A DNA stretch of 64,000 bases from Defluviitaleaceae bacterium (GCA_009779835.1 WRBD01000001.1:62001-126000); one strand, 5' to 3'; numbered from the stretch's first letter, positions 41,536 through 51,310 are shown. Program-made: numbers and translations. The notes: generated by a model not told the origin, from the sequence alone.

Positions 41536-41964
41536 CTATAGATACTCTTTCAAAAACAAAATCGCTTGGCGGTAGCCGTCTATTCCTTGCCCTGCTATGG
41601 TTTTTACGCAAGCCATTCCTGCGTATGAAATTTGTCGGAAAGATTCACGTTGGCTTATGTCAGAGATGTGTACTTCCACAGTGGTAATGCCCACAGCTTT
41701 TAATGCGTCTAAAATTGCGATGCTTGTGTGGGTGAATGCGGCAGGATTTATTATTATGCCATCGTATTTCCCCGCGGTCGATTGAATGGTGTCGATTATT
41801 ACGCCCTCGTGGTTGGATTGCATTATATCTACTTCTATGTTTTCGGCGGCGCAGGTTTTGCGAATTATTTTTTCCAATGCGGCGTAATTTTCATTGCCGT
41901 ATATTCCGGGTTCGCGGGTTCCAAGCAAATTGATGTTCGGGCCGTTAATTATTATAAGCTTCAT
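41536..41964 (-). CDS. aroQ: Type II 3-dehydroquinate dehydratase
   Basis: 142 residues, normal for the dodecameric type II enzyme. Motifs: INGPNINLLGTREPGIYG with the catalytic Tyr, QSNHEGVIID, NPAAFTHTS and EVHISDISQRESFR. It converts 3-dehydroquinate to 3-dehydroshikimate, step 3 of the shikimate pathway. It is the last gene of the operon, overlapping aroEK by 4 bases. Confidence 0.97.
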   Translation of the reverse strand: MKLIIINGPNINLLGTREPGIYGNENYAALEKIIRKTCAAENIEVDIMQSNHEGVIIDTIQSTAGKYDGIIINPAAFTHTSIAILDALKAVGITTVEVHISDISQRESFRQISYAGMACVKTIAGQGIDGYRQAILFLKEYL

Positions 41965-43184
41965 TTATAAATACTCTCCATGATTCTCTCCGCAACATAT
42001 TGCGGATTTCCGTCAACCTTTACGGTTATGTCCGCAAAGTGGCGGTACATTGGCAAGCGCTTTTTATACATATCGTTTAAATCGCCCTGTGAAAGAGGGC
42101 GACCTTCGCGCGCAAGCTCGCCGGTGTCGCGTTCAGTGAAAATTATTATGCCATTTTGATGAAGGTGGCGATAATTTTCCTCACGAGTAACACACCCGCC
42201 GCCCGTGGCAATTACCAAGCCCGACTCTTTGCCGAATTTCGCAAGAACTTCCGTTTCTTTTGCACGGAAAGCTTCTTCTCCTTCTTCCGCGAAAATTTCC
42301 GGAATGGTACGTTCTGCCGCTTTTTCTATTTCCGCGTCCGCGTCAATGAAGGGCTTGTTTAGTTTTGCCGCGATTAACCTGCCGTGCGTGGATTTTCCGC
42401 TGCCCGGCATTCCTATAATAATAATATTTTCCATACGTCTGCGAAGCATTTCTATAACGGATGCTTCTTTTGTGTCGCTTATTTTTTTTCCGGTGAATAT
42501 CTCGGACGAAACCGCCGCTTGCCCCACAAGCATGGTAAGCCCGCCGATTGTTGGAATTTCGCGTTCTTCCGCATCTATCATAAGCCATGTGCGGGCAGGG
42601 TTGTACACAACATCCAAAACGGCTTCAAGCTTTGGAAAATGCGTAATCGAAACAGGCGGGTCGCCCGCGCCCACGTTCGGATACATTCCGGTCGGCGTGC
42701 AGTTTATGACAATTGTTGCGTCTGAGTGTTTTTGTAAAAATTCCGGGCAATTATCCTCGATTGCCACAACGATTATCTCACCCGCGCCGAGTTCTCTCAT
42801 TACATATTGCACAGAAAGCGATGAGCCGTGGCTTCCAAAAATAATAATTTTTTTTCCTGCAACAGAAACGCCGAGTTGTTCAACCATTTTTTTAAAACCT
42901 GCCGCATCGGTGTTATCGCCGAACAGCTCACCGTTCGGTCTGCGAACGATTGTGTTCACGCTTCTTATTTCCCGCGCCACCGGCGAAAGTTCTGCGCAAA
43001 ATTCTATCACAGATTGCTTATAAGGAATTGTCACGTTAATTCCGTGAAAATTTTCGGTTTTCATAAAGTCGGACAAATTTTCCGGCTCAATCTCAAAAAG
43101 CGTGTAGTCGTAATCGCCAAAAGACGCGTGAATCGCAGGCGAATAACTGTGCGAAAGTTTTCTGCCGAGTAAACCGCATTTCAT
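41961..43184 (-). CDS. aroEK: Fused shikimate dehydrogenase - shikimate kinase
   Basis: 407 residues. N-terminal AroE (about 1-245): KLSHSYSPAIH, the substrate Lys in NVTIPYK, NTIVRR, GDNTDAAGF and the NADP loop IIFGSHGSSLSV. C-terminal AroK (about 252-407): P-loop IIIGMPGSGKST, FIDADAEIE, FRAKE and ATGGGCVTR. The two steps on either side of shikimate are thus in one polypeptide. The normal NADP loop GxGGxx appears as GSHGSS, slightly unusual. It overlaps pheA by one base. Confidence 0.95.
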   Translation of the reverse strand: MKCGLLGRKLSHSYSPAIHASFGDYDYTLFEIEPENLSDFMKTENFHGINVTIPYKQSVIEFCAELSPVAREIRSVNTIVRRPNGELFGDNTDAAGFKKMVEQLGVSVAGKKIIIFGSHGSSLSVQYVMRELGAGEIIVVAIEDNCPEFLQKHSDATIVINCTPTGMYPNVGAGDPPVSITHFPKLEAVLDVVYNPARTWLMIDAEEREIPTIGGLTMLVGQAAVSSEIFTGKKISDTKEASVIEMLRRRMENIIIIGMPGSGKSTHGRLIAAKLNKPFIDADAEIEKAAERTIPEIFAEEGEEAFRAKETEVLAKFGKESGLVIATGGGCVTREENYRHLHQNGIIIFTERDTGELAREGRPLSQGDLNDMYKKRLPMYRHFADITVKVDGNPQYVAERIMESIYK

Positions 43185-44362
43185 TAAATCACCTCTGTGT
43201 AGCTTCCTAAATATTCAAATTGTTTGCAGACCGCAGTTAAATCGTCAATAAGGCGGAATAATTCATCGTTTACGGCTGTTTTGAAAGTCACGTAAAACAT
43301 AAATTCCTCGTCGGAATCGGTTGGACGGCTTTCGAGTTTGCTCAAGTCGATTCCAAGTTTGTTTATGTGGCTAACCACGTTATACAAAGACCCTTGTTCA
43401 TTTTTCAGCGTGAGAATCATGTCGGTGTGGGTTGCGCCTTCGTAGACTTCCAAATTTTTTGAAATACAAATGAAACGAGTGAAATTATTCGCATTGTCTT
43501 GAATATTTTCGTCGAGATATTCCAAATTATATTGCTCAACGCATCGGCGCGAGCAAATTGCCGCAACATCGCGGCGACCGCTGTTTGCCACCATTTCCGC
43601 GGCAGCGGCGGTGTTATTATATTGTGTTTGCGTAATTTCCGCGCCAATTTTTTTGCTTAAACTTGTCAAATATCCGTCGCATTGCGCAAGTGCTTGTTCG
43701 TGCGAAACAACTTCGCGGATATCTTCCAATTTAACGCCCTTCGGTGCAACCAAATGATGGTCGATTTTCAAGCGGATACAACGCACAATTCTAAAATTAT
43801 GATTTTGCATAACGCGATAAACCTTATTCACCGAACCCGCCGTGCTATTCTCAAGCGGCAAAACACCGTAGTCGCAAAAACCGTTTTCAATCGCGGTAAA
43901 AACGCTGTCATATGTTTTCATGTACTGAATAACCGGCTGTTGCTTGAATAATTTTTCCGACGCAAGCTCCGCGAACGAACCCTCAACGCCTTGACAAGCA
44001 ACCATTGCGGTTGCGGGCAATTCTTTGCCCGCATATGCCTTTTTCGCTTCTCGAATCTCTTCGCACAACGCGGACGAATATTTTTGCAAAGCGGTCGCTC
44101 CATCACGCAAATTTTCATGCTGATACTTACGACTTAAATTAAATAATGTCCCGTAAAGTATTCGGGCATATTTTTTTATTTCGGCATCCGCTTTTTCCGA
44201 AATCGCGTTAAGCTTTTCTTCCTCGCGCGTTCTGTCTAACACAGGAATTCCTTCGCTTTTCTTATGCTTCGCGATATCGGAAACTACGCTCATGCGTTGT
44301 TTGAATAATTCCAAAAGCTCCTCGTCGATACCGTCAATTTTTTTTCTCAATTCGTTTAACAT
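43184..44362 (-). CDS. pheA: Chorismate mutase - prephenate dehydratase (P-protein)
   Basis: 392 residues; AAAGGAG before ATG 44362. Chorismate mutase (AroQ-type helices) about 1-90: LRKKIDGIDEELLELFKQRM. Prephenate dehydratase about 110-295: ACQGVEGSFAELASEKLF, FCDYGVLPLENSTAGSVN, NNTAAAAEM. ACT domain about 305-392: TLKNEQGSLYNVVSHINKLG, LSKLESRP, the phenylalanine-binding feedback site (ESRP). It converts chorismate to phenylpyruvate. Confidence 0.96.
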   Translation of the reverse strand: MLNELRKKIDGIDEELLELFKQRMSVVSDIAKHKKSEGIPVLDRTREEEKLNAISEKADAEIKKYARILYGTLFNLSRKYQHENLRDGATALQKYSSALCEEIREAKKAYAGKELPATAMVACQGVEGSFAELASEKLFKQQPVIQYMKTYDSVFTAIENGFCDYGVLPLENSTAGSVNKVYRVMQNHNFRIVRCIRLKIDHHLVAPKGVKLEDIREVVSHEQALAQCDGYLTSLSKKIGAEITQTQYNNTAAAAEMVANSGRRDVAAICSRRCVEQYNLEYLDENIQDNANNFTRFICISKNLEVYEGATHTDMILTLKNEQGSLYNVVSHINKLGIDLSKLESRPTDSDEEFMFYVTFKTAVNDELFRLIDDLTAVCKQFEYLGSYTEVI

Positions 44363-44415
44363 TTTTATTCTCCTTTTTTCTAGTCACTTGTATTGATATA
44401 CAGAATTAGGCGAAG

Positions 44416-44613
44416 TTACTTTTCAACTCCTACATACCTTAATCCCACAAATTCCAACAAAGATACAATAAAACGATATGTCAACACGCATTGTTCATAA
44501 GTGTCGGCTACTTCTTCAAGTAGTGGCAAATATTTTTCATCGTAGAATTTCAACATTTGAGAAAGTTTGTAAAAACCTCCAACGTCGCGCCGGTACGGCT
44601 CAGCACCGAGCAA
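44416..44613 (-). CDS. Small ORF between aroC and pheA, uncertain
   Basis: The frame encodes about 65-70 residues (LGAEPYRRDVGGFYKLSQML, KFYDEKYLPLLEEVADTYEQ, FIVSLLEFVGLRYVG) and is protein-like, but its only start is TTG 44613 with no clear ribosome site, 17 bases after the aroC stop. It may be a genuine small operon member or the tail of a lost gene. Confidence 0.4.
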   Translation of the reverse strand: MLGAEPYRRDVGGFYKLSQMLKFYDEKYLPLLEEVADTYEQCVLTYRFIVSLLEFVGLRYVGVEK

Positions 44614-44630
44614 TTCTGCTATTACAAAAT

Positions 44631-45707
44631 CTATTCCAATATCGCGTCATAAACCGCAATTGCCAATGCCGCTTCAAAGCATGGGACGGCGCGGGGAACT
44701 ATGCATGGGTCGTGACGGCCTTTTACGGTTAGGGTTGCGGGTTCATTTGTGTCTATATTAACGCTTTGCTGTTCTTTGGAAATGGACGGCGTTGGTTTTA
44801 TTGCGGCGCGGAAGATTAAAGGCATTCCCGACGTTATTCCTCCAAGAATTCCGCCGTGGCTATTTGTTGCGGTTTGAATCTTTCCTTCATTAATAATGAA
44901 CGCGTCGTTAATTACGCTTCCGCGTTCAAACGCGGTGCCAAAACCCTCACCGAATTCTATGCCCTTCACGGCGGGAATTGCGAAAACAAGCTGCGAAATT
45001 TTGTTTTCCATGCCGTCAAACATTGGCGAGCCAAGCCCTGCAGGTAATCCGATTGCGGCGCATTCAACCGTTCCGCCAACAGAATTGCCATCTTGTTTTG
45101 CGCGTTCAATTTCTTCAATTATTAATGGAACGCTTTGCGAATCCAATGTAGGAATATCCATTTCTCGCAGGCGCTTTATTTCGGCTTCGCTTACTTTTAC
45201 CTTATGAAAAGGTTTGCCGAAAACGCTGCCTACGGATGCAATTTGCGCACCAATCAAAATTCCGCGCCGTTCAAGAATTTGCAGGCAAATTCCACCCGCG
45301 ATACATAATGCCGCAGTAAGTCTACCCGAAAAATGACCGCCGCCCGATAAATCCGCGTGTCCGCCGTATTTAACGTGCGCCGTAAAATCCGCGTGACCGG
45401 GACGCGGTATTGTTTGAATATTTGAATAATCGCCGGAGCGCGTGTTTGTGTTTCGTATAATGGCGGTAATAGGCGCACCGCAAGTTTTTCCATTTACAAT
45501 GCCGGAGAGAAATTCGGGCTCATCCGCTTCTTTTCGCGGCGTAGCCCACGGAAAACGCCCGGGTGCGCGGCGCAAAAGAAACGCGCCAAGCGCGTCCATG
45601 TCAATATATTCTCCCGCCGGAAGCCCGTCCAGCGTAACCCCGATAGCCACCCCATGCGATTGACCGAAAATTGAAACGGTAAGCCTGTTTTTCCAAGTAC
45701 TTGCCAT
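44631..45707 (-). CDS. aroC: Chorismate synthase
   Basis: 358 residues. Signatures: FGQSHGVAIGVTLDGLPAG near the N-terminus, RPGHADFTAHVKYG, SGGGHFSGRLTAALCIAGGI and the C-terminal RHDPCIVPRAVPCFEAA. It makes chorismate from EPSP using reduced FMN. Confidence 0.97.
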   Translation of the reverse strand: MASTWKNRLTVSIFGQSHGVAIGVTLDGLPAGEYIDMDALGAFLLRRAPGRFPWATPRKEADEPEFLSGIVNGKTCGAPITAIIRNTNTRSGDYSNIQTIPRPGHADFTAHVKYGGHADLSGGGHFSGRLTAALCIAGGICLQILERRGILIGAQIASVGSVFGKPFHKVKVSEAEIKRLREMDIPTLDSQSVPLIIEEIERAKQDGNSVGGTVECAAIGLPAGLGSPMFDGMENKISQLVFAIPAVKGIEFGEGFGTAFERGSVINDAFIINEGKIQTATNSHGGILGGITSGMPLIFRAAIKPTPSISKEQQSVNIDTNEPATLTVKGRHDPCIVPRAVPCFEAALAIAVYDAILE

Positions 45708-45764
45708 GATTTATTACAACCCCCGATTCTGTACAACCATACCCACAGTTTGCAAATCTTCCCA

Positions 45765-47054
45765 TTACTCCTCTGTTACGGTCTTGCCCATCAACCTTAA
45801 GTCATTCCAAAATTCCGGATACGATTTATTAACCGCTTGCGCACCTATCACCGTAACAGGTTCGGTACACGCGGTGGACGCGATTGCTGCCATCATAGGA
45901 ATTCGATGGTCGCCGTGGGCATCAATTGTACCGCCGCGGAGTTTTTCCACACCTTTAATTATAAGACCTTCAGCAGTTTCTTTTATATTTGCACCCATTA
46001 TTGAAAGCGTTTTTGTAACCGCCATTAATCGGTCGGATTCTTTGATTCGCAGACGAGCCGCATTGCTTACCACTGTTGTTCCGGAACTTACTGTCGCAAC
46101 AGCCGCCAAAACAGGAATCAAATCGGGAATTGCGCGTGCATCAATTTCCGTACAACGCCGTTCATTTTCGGTTACAGTTATTGTAGTTCCTTCATATCTA
46201 ATGGTCGCACCCATGCGGCTTAATATTTCAAAAACTTCGCGGTCGCCTTGACTGCTGTTATTTAAAAGACCGTTTAATTTGACATTCCCGCCGGGCATTG
46301 CGCCTGCACACAGCCAAAACGCACTGTTAGACCAGTCGCCCTCTGTTTCAGCTTGACCGGGGCTTTTTAACGTGCCGCCGACATCATATTCAAATCCTTG
46401 CGAAGTTTTCTTTACTGCAACTTTTTGCCCGAAAATTTCTGCCGTGTTTAATGTCATTTCAATGTATCCTGCGGATTCAATCGGCGCGGATACCGTCAAA
46501 CGACCGGGCGTTTCAAGCAGTGCCATCGCCATAAGTATGCCCGAAATATATTGGGAAGAAATATTTCCCGGTAAATAATAATCGCCCGGTTGTAGTTTGC
46601 CTTCGCATTGTAAAATTTCGGGAGTGTCGCGCCAAAGACGGATTCCATGTTTTTCAAGCTGCTCATCCAGCGGCGCAAGCGGACGTTCTGGAAGCCGACC
46701 CTTCATCTCGAACGCGCTGCGAACTCCAAGTGCGCACACAACAGGTAGCATAAAACGTAATGTGGAACCGCTTTCGCCGCACGGAAAAAAGACGGGTTTA
46801 TCCCCGCCCTGTGGTATGTTTTTGCGGTCAACCGGTGTAACTACAAAGCCGCTTTCTTTTCTTGTGATTTTCGCGCCAAGTGCGGTCAAGCAATTTATCG
46901 TTGCATTAATATCTTCGGCTTCGGTTTCGCGGCAACAAATTAAAGTATCCCTGTCCGCAAAAGCCGCATAAATCAACAAGCGATGCAAGTGACTTTTAGA
47001 AGGAATAGCCGCAATTTCACCGGCAATTTTTCCGGGTTGAATTGTTATTTTCAT
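45765..47054 (-). CDS. aroA: 3-phosphoshikimate 1-carboxyvinyltransferase (EPSP synthase)
   Basis: 429 residues. Substrate motifs: IPSKSHLHRLLI near the N-terminus, CGESGSTLRFMLPVVCALG, GRLPERPLAPL, SSQYISGILMA, and the C-terminal RIKESDRLMAVTKTL and DHRIPMMAA. Step 6 of the shikimate pathway. It starts 2 bases after the aroB stop. Confidence 0.97.
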   Translation of the reverse strand: MKITIQPGKIAGEIAAIPSKSHLHRLLIYAAFADRDTLICCRETEAEDINATINCLTALGAKITRKESGFVVTPVDRKNIPQGGDKPVFFPCGESGSTLRFMLPVVCALGVRSAFEMKGRLPERPLAPLDEQLEKHGIRLWRDTPEILQCEGKLQPGDYYLPGNISSQYISGILMAMALLETPGRLTVSAPIESAGYIEMTLNTAEIFGQKVAVKKTSQGFEYDVGGTLKSPGQAETEGDWSNSAFWLCAGAMPGGNVKLNGLLNNSSQGDREVFEILSRMGATIRYEGTTITVTENERRCTEIDARAIPDLIPVLAAVATVSSGTTVVSNAARLRIKESDRLMAVTKTLSIMGANIKETAEGLIIKGVEKLRGGTIDAHGDHRIPMMAAIASTACTEPVTVIGAQAVNKSYPEFWNDLRLMGKTVTEE

Positions 47055-47056
47055 TT

Positions 47057-48118
47057 TTACTCAATCCATTCGATAAGCTCTGATATGGGGATTTTTCTTA
47101 GTTCGCAATTACCAAGCGCAACGGGAATAACTTCGATTATTGTATCGGCTGTGCGTTTTTTGTCCGAGAGTGCGGCAGTATAAATTTCTTCGGGCGTGAA
47201 ATTTGCTTTACATGGAAGATTAAATTTTTCCAATAATTTCTCCAATGTGGATTGGCATTCTTGCGGGCAAACACATTTTTTTACTGCGGCGCGTGTAACC
47301 ATGCTCATTCCGATTGCAACCGCATTGCCGTGTGATACTTCAAAGTTGCTTAGTTTTTCAATTGCATGTCCTATCGTGTGACCGAAATTTAGCAACTGTC
47401 GCTCGCCCGTGTCAAATTCGTCTTTTTGAACTACGTCGCGTTTTATTTTTACGTTTGCTTCAATTATTTCAGGTAAATTTTCGTGAATTGGCTTTTCCAA
47501 AAGTATTTGCAATAATTTTTCGCTTCTAATCATTCCATGCTTAATTACTTCTGCCATGCCGTCGCTGAAAATTTCGGGCGTTAGTGTTTTCAGTGTGTCG
47601 GGGTCACAAAGCACGGTGGCGGGTTGTTTGAACGCGCCTACAAGATTTTTCCCGGCAGGAATATCTATGCCCGTCTTGCCGCCCACGGAAGAGTCCACCA
47701 TTGCAAGCAAAGTCGTGGGGATTTGAACAAACGGCAAGCCGCGCAAATAAGTTGCCGCCGTGAATCCTGTTAAATCGCCCACAACACCGCCTCCAAGCGC
47801 GATTAACGCGTCGCTCCGCGTGATTTGGTTTTCCGCAAGTCCATTTTGCAATTCAAAATATTGTTCCGCACTTTTAGATTTTTCACCCGCCGGAATTTCA
47901 AACAAAGCTACATTAAACCCTGCGGATATAAGTGAATCAGCCACGGTTCCACAGTAAAGCGGGGCAACATTTTCGTCCGACACAATTGAAAATGTGCGCA
48001 CGCTTTTTAAACAAGCCAATGATTTTAAAATTTCGCCGGTTTTTTTTATAATGCCACTCTCAATAAGAATTTCATAGCTTTCCGAAGAAGCTTTCGGGAA
48101 TTCCACCTGTACCGTCAC
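47057..48118 (-). CDS. aroB: 3-dehydroquinate synthase
   Basis: 353 residues; GTG start overlapping the tyrA stop (GTGA). NAD and metal motifs: ALGGGVVGDLTGFTAATYLR, IPTTLLAMVDSSVGGKTGID, KNLVGAF, ERQLLNFGHTIGHAIEK. It converts DAHP to 3-dehydroquinate (step 2). Confidence 0.97.
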   Translation of the reverse strand: MTVQVEFPKASSESYEILIESGIIKKTGEILKSLACLKSVRTFSIVSDENVAPLYCGTVADSLISAGFNVALFEIPAGEKSKSAEQYFELQNGLAENQITRSDALIALGGGVVGDLTGFTAATYLRGLPFVQIPTTLLAMVDSSVGGKTGIDIPAGKNLVGAFKQPATVLCDPDTLKTLTPEIFSDGMAEVIKHGMIRSEKLLQILLEKPIHENLPEIIEANVKIKRDVVQKDEFDTGERQLLNFGHTIGHAIEKLSNFEVSHGNAVAIGMSMVTRAAVKKCVCPQECQSTLEKLLEKFNLPCKANFTPEEIYTAALSDKKRTADTIIEVIPVALGNCELRKIPISELIEWIE

Positions 48119-48951
48119 GGGCCGTCAACCTCCCGTTTTATGCGGCTTCCATCTGCTAAAAGTTCGCGTAGTTTTTTTGAATTGCCGTTTTGTAACGCAT
48201 CGCGGTATTTTTCAGCCGCATCTATGAAATAGTTAAATTCTGCAAGTAAAAATTCTTTGTTTTCCAAAAAAAGCTCCGTCCACATATCGGGGTCAAGCCT
48301 TGCCACGCGTGAAAGATCGCGGTAACTTCCGGCGGAGTAACCTTTGTGTCGCGGCGCGGTTGGGCTTTTTACAAACGCGTTTGAAATAATATGCGGCATT
48401 TGCGACGCGAAAGCTATAATTTCATCGTGTTCGGCGGCGGTTGTTACAGAAATTCGCCCGAAACCCACCGGTTTCAGCAAAGTGGTTATATCGTCAAAAA
48501 GCTGAATATCATCGTGGACGGGCGGCACAATTACCATCGGCTCGCCGTCAAATAAATCCTCGCGGCTGAACTTGAAGCCCGACTGATGCAAGCCCGCCAT
48601 CGGATGCCCACCAACAAAGGTAAACCTGTGTGCTTTTGCAATCGGAAAAAGTTCGGCGCACACGCGCCCTTTTGTTCCGGCGCAATCTATTACGGTTATT
48701 CCCGCTAAAAGTTCCGCTTTCTCGCTGACCCAATTTATTACGCTTTGCGGGTAAATTGCAAGTAAAATACAATCGCAGTTTTGCAATTCATCGTCGGTGA
48801 GTTCGCCGTCGATAGCTTCGGCAATTTTCGCAAATTCCACGATTGATTTATCTAAATCATTTCCCAACACGGAAATGCCGGGTGTTCTTTTATATGCCTT
48901 CGCCAAAGAGCCGCCTATTAGCCCAAGCCCTATAATTCCTACGCGTTTCAT
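48115..48951 (-). CDS. tyrA: Prephenate dehydrogenase
   Basis: 278 residues without an ACT domain. Rossmann loop GIIGLGLIGGSLAKAYK at the N-terminus, DCAGTKGR, GGHPMAGLHQSGF and the catalytic-region SQMPHIISNA. It oxidises prephenate to 4-hydroxyphenylpyruvate for tyrosine. Overlaps aroF and aroB by 4 bases each. Confidence 0.96.
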   Translation of the reverse strand: MKRVGIIGLGLIGGSLAKAYKRTPGISVLGNDLDKSIVEFAKIAEAIDGELTDDELQNCDCILLAIYPQSVINWVSEKAELLAGITVIDCAGTKGRVCAELFPIAKAHRFTFVGGHPMAGLHQSGFKFSREDLFDGEPMVIVPPVHDDIQLFDDITTLLKPVGFGRISVTTAAEHDEIIAFASQMPHIISNAFVKSPTAPRHKGYSAGSYRDLSRVARLDPDMWTELFLENKEFLLAEFNYFIDAAEKYRDALQNGNSKKLRELLADGSRIKREVDGP

Positions 48952-49970
48952 TCTTCCAACGCCTTATGCAGTTTTGTGATTTTCTTGGAAAGCTTTGCGA
49001 ATTCCTCCGGCGTAAGCGATTGCGCACCGTCGCAAAGTGCGTTTTTCGGGTCGTTATGAACTTCGACTATAATGCCGTCCGCGCCTGCCGCAACAGCGGC
49101 AAGTGCCATCGACGGAACAATATCGGAACGCCCCGTTGCGTGTGACGGGTCAACAATAATAGGCAGATGCGTTAACTTTTTTAGAATAGGAACGGCGGAT
49201 AAATCCAGTGTGTTCCTTGCAAAATCCTGCTCGTATGTGCGGATTCCGCGTTCACAAAGAATGACGTTTTCGTTTCCGTTCGCCATTATGTATTCCGCGC
49301 TCATAAGAAGTTCTTTAATTGTACCCGCAAGCCCACGCTTTAAAAGAATCGGGGCTTTTGTTGATTTCCCAAGTTCTTTAAGTAAATCATAATTTTGTGT
49401 ATTTCTAGCACCTATTTGAATTACGTCAATTTTTTTCTCGATAAACTCTTCCAAATTATGCAGATACATTAACTCGGTAACAATAGGAAGCCCTGTCGCT
49501 TCGCGGGCTTCAAGAAGTATATCAAGCCCTTCGCTTCCCATGCCTTGAAAATCATACGGCGATGTGCGCGGTTTAAACGCGCCGCCGCGCAGAAAATTTG
49601 CTCCTGCAACTTTTACATCTTTTGCAATGCCCGTAAGCTGTTCGTGGCTTTCCACGGAACACGGCCCCGCAATAAGCGCGAAATTTCCGCCGCCAATTTC
49701 CGGTCCTCCCGATTCTAATTTTACAATCGAATCTTCGGGGTGCATTTTTCTGTTACTTGCCTTGAATGTGTCTGTCATGTCCGAAACGGATTCCACGATA
49801 TCAAGGCTTCTTAACATATCCATGTCAATGCATTTTGTGTTTCCGATAAGCCCAAGCACATTTTGCTTTTCGCCGTGAAACTCACGCACAATTAATTCTT
49901 TATCAGAAAGCCATTTAATTAAATGGTCTATTTTTTCTTGCGAAACATCTGACCGGATGACAACTATCAT
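48948..49970 (-). CDS. aroF: DAHP synthase, type I-beta with N-terminal ferredoxin-like regulatory domain
   Basis: 340 residues from ATG 49970 (TAGGGAG site). Residues about 1-68 are the regulatory ferredoxin-like domain (MIVVIRSDVSQEKIDHLIKW). The barrel follows: LIAGPCSVESHEQL, FLRGGAFKPRTSPYDFQGMG, IQIGARNTQNYDLLKELG, CERGIRTYE, IIVDPSHATGRSD. It condenses PEP and erythrose 4-phosphate, the committed step. First gene of the operon. Confidence 0.96.
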   Translation of the reverse strand: MIVVIRSDVSQEKIDHLIKWLSDKELIVREFHGEKQNVLGLIGNTKCIDMDMLRSLDIVESVSDMTDTFKASNRKMHPEDSIVKLESGGPEIGGGNFALIAGPCSVESHEQLTGIAKDVKVAGANFLRGGAFKPRTSPYDFQGMGSEGLDILLEAREATGLPIVTELMYLHNLEEFIEKKIDVIQIGARNTQNYDLLKELGKSTKAPILLKRGLAGTIKELLMSAEYIMANGNENVILCERGIRTYEQDFARNTLDLSAVPILKKLTHLPIIVDPSHATGRSDIVPSMALAAVAAGADGIIVEVHNDPKNALCDGAQSLTPEEFAKLSKKITKLHKALEE

Positions 49971-50046
49971 ACACAACGCTCCCTAATTTTTTTTCTGTGT
50001 TTATTCTGTCATTCATGTGGGGATTTGTCAATTATGCTGCCTTGAA

Positions 50047-50078
50047 GCAAAAACATCCGCCACGGACATGGGCGGCTC
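50047..50078 (-). terminator. Terminator after the HD-GYP gene
   Basis: On the minus strand GAGCCGCCCATGTCCGTGGC (then GG) forms a CCGCC/GGCGG stem followed by ATGTTTTTGC, just after the HD-GYP stop. Confidence 0.65.
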
Positions 50079-50086
50079 TTGACTAT

Positions 50087-51310
50087 CTACATAAACTCAT
50101 ACCCGCTTGGTAAATCTTTTGGTTCCATTAAATTTGTAATTTCAATGTGATGGTTCATTGTTGCCGCGAGGTTCACAAGCTCTGTGCTGCCCCAAATTCT
50201 GACTATCGGGCGCAGTCGTGAAGCTCCTTCGCTTCCGACAACAATTCCAATACGGTTATCGGAAAGTTCAACCACCGAGTTGGCAGGGTAAAGTTCCAGC
50301 TTCGAGAAAAACGCCTTTGCAACATTAAGCTCGAATGCGGCGTTGATATCTTGGCTTATGATTTCAAACGCTTTGGACGGCAGCATTGGTGTACGGTATG
50401 AGCGGTAGGATGTAACCGCGTCGTAAACGTCGGCTACGGAAATTATTTTTGCGAAAAGCGGAATGTCGGTGCCTTTGAGCCCCTTCGGATAACCTTTGCC
50501 GTTGACTTTTTCGTGGTGAAACAAAATTCCGTTCCAAAGTTCAACGTCGCCGATTGCGGCGGCTTTTAAATTAGTCGCGCCCAAAACAGGATGGTTTTTT
50601 ACCATATTAAATTCTTCATCGGTCAGCTTGCCCTTTTTGTTGATAATGTCAATAGGAATCAATTGTTTTCCGATATCGTGTAACATTGCGCAACGTCCTA
50701 GACGGAAAAGTGATTGCTGGTCAAGCCCAAGCTCGCGCCCTGTCGCTATCGAAAGTAACGATACACTAAGCGAATGGTGATATGTGTATTCGTCATAATT
50801 TTTCAAATCGTTAATGTGAATAAGACCAGTGGAATCGCCTGTGATTACGTCCAAGAGGTCGCCAACAACGCCCTCAATGTTTTCCACGCAGCGATACGCC
50901 GTTGTTTTATTAATTCCGCCGTCTGCTCCCGGTTCGGTAAAGCAAGTGAATAATTGCTTTACGTTGTCTATCGCTTCTTCTTTTAATTTATTGTCTACCA
51001 CGGTTTTAACCGGAACGTATTTTTCCGGCGGTGGTTTTGGCGATTCTTTTTTAATGATAATTTCCGGCGGTTGTTTTATTTTGGGCATAACAACAGGCGG
51101 TGCTTCCGGCTCGTCATCGGGCGGTGTCTCAGAAAAAATTACAATTGTTGGTACATTGCGAATTGTCAGCATCTTTATTGTTTTTTCATCTAAAATAGTT
51201 CCCGGACGAATTGCAAGCATAGTTGTTCCGCTGTTAGTTGTTATGTAAACAGGTTCAGAAGCTTTCATTCCGGGTTGTGCTTTATTCATTTTTATTGTTT
51301 TAGTGTACAA
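50087..51310 (-). CDS. HD-GYP domain protein (putative cyclic-di-GMP phosphodiesterase)
   Basis: 407 residues. The N-terminal third (about 1-110) is a small beta domain with a PPDDEPEAPPVV acidic/proline linker. The HD-GYP domain (about 130-330) has YHHSLSVSLLSIATGRELGL, the metal pair in MLHDIGKQLIP, VKNHP, FHHEKVNGKGYPKGLKG (GYP motif intact) and ISVADVYDAVTSYRSYR. With these residues it should hydrolyse c-di-GMP. A C-terminal beta domain (VVELSDNRIGIVVGS) follows. Cytoplasmic. Confidence 0.93.
   Translation of the reverse strand: MYTKTIKMNKAQPGMKASEPVYITTNSGTTMLAIRPGTILDEKTIKMLTIRNVPTIVIFSETPPDDEPEAPPVVMPKIKQPPEIIIKKESPKPPPEKYVPVKTVVDNKLKEEAIDNVKQLFTCFTEPGADGGINKTTAYRCVENIEGVVGDLLDVITGDSTGLIHINDLKNYDEYTYHHSLSVSLLSIATGRELGLDQQSLFRLGRCAMLHDIGKQLIPIDIINKKGKLTDEEFNMVKNHPVLGATNLKAAAIGDVELWNGILFHHEKVNGKGYPKGLKGTDIPLFAKIISVADVYDAVTSYRSYRTPMLPSKAFEIISQDINAAFELNVAKAFFSKLELYPANSVVELSDNRIGIVVGSEGASRLRPIVRIWGSTELVNLAATMNHHIEITNLMEPKDLPSGYEFM

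Noticed and set aside
42205-43023. 272-residue plus-strand frame in the aroEK gene
   Set aside because: It is antisense to conserved AroE/AroK motifs with no ribosome site; a shadow of codon bias.
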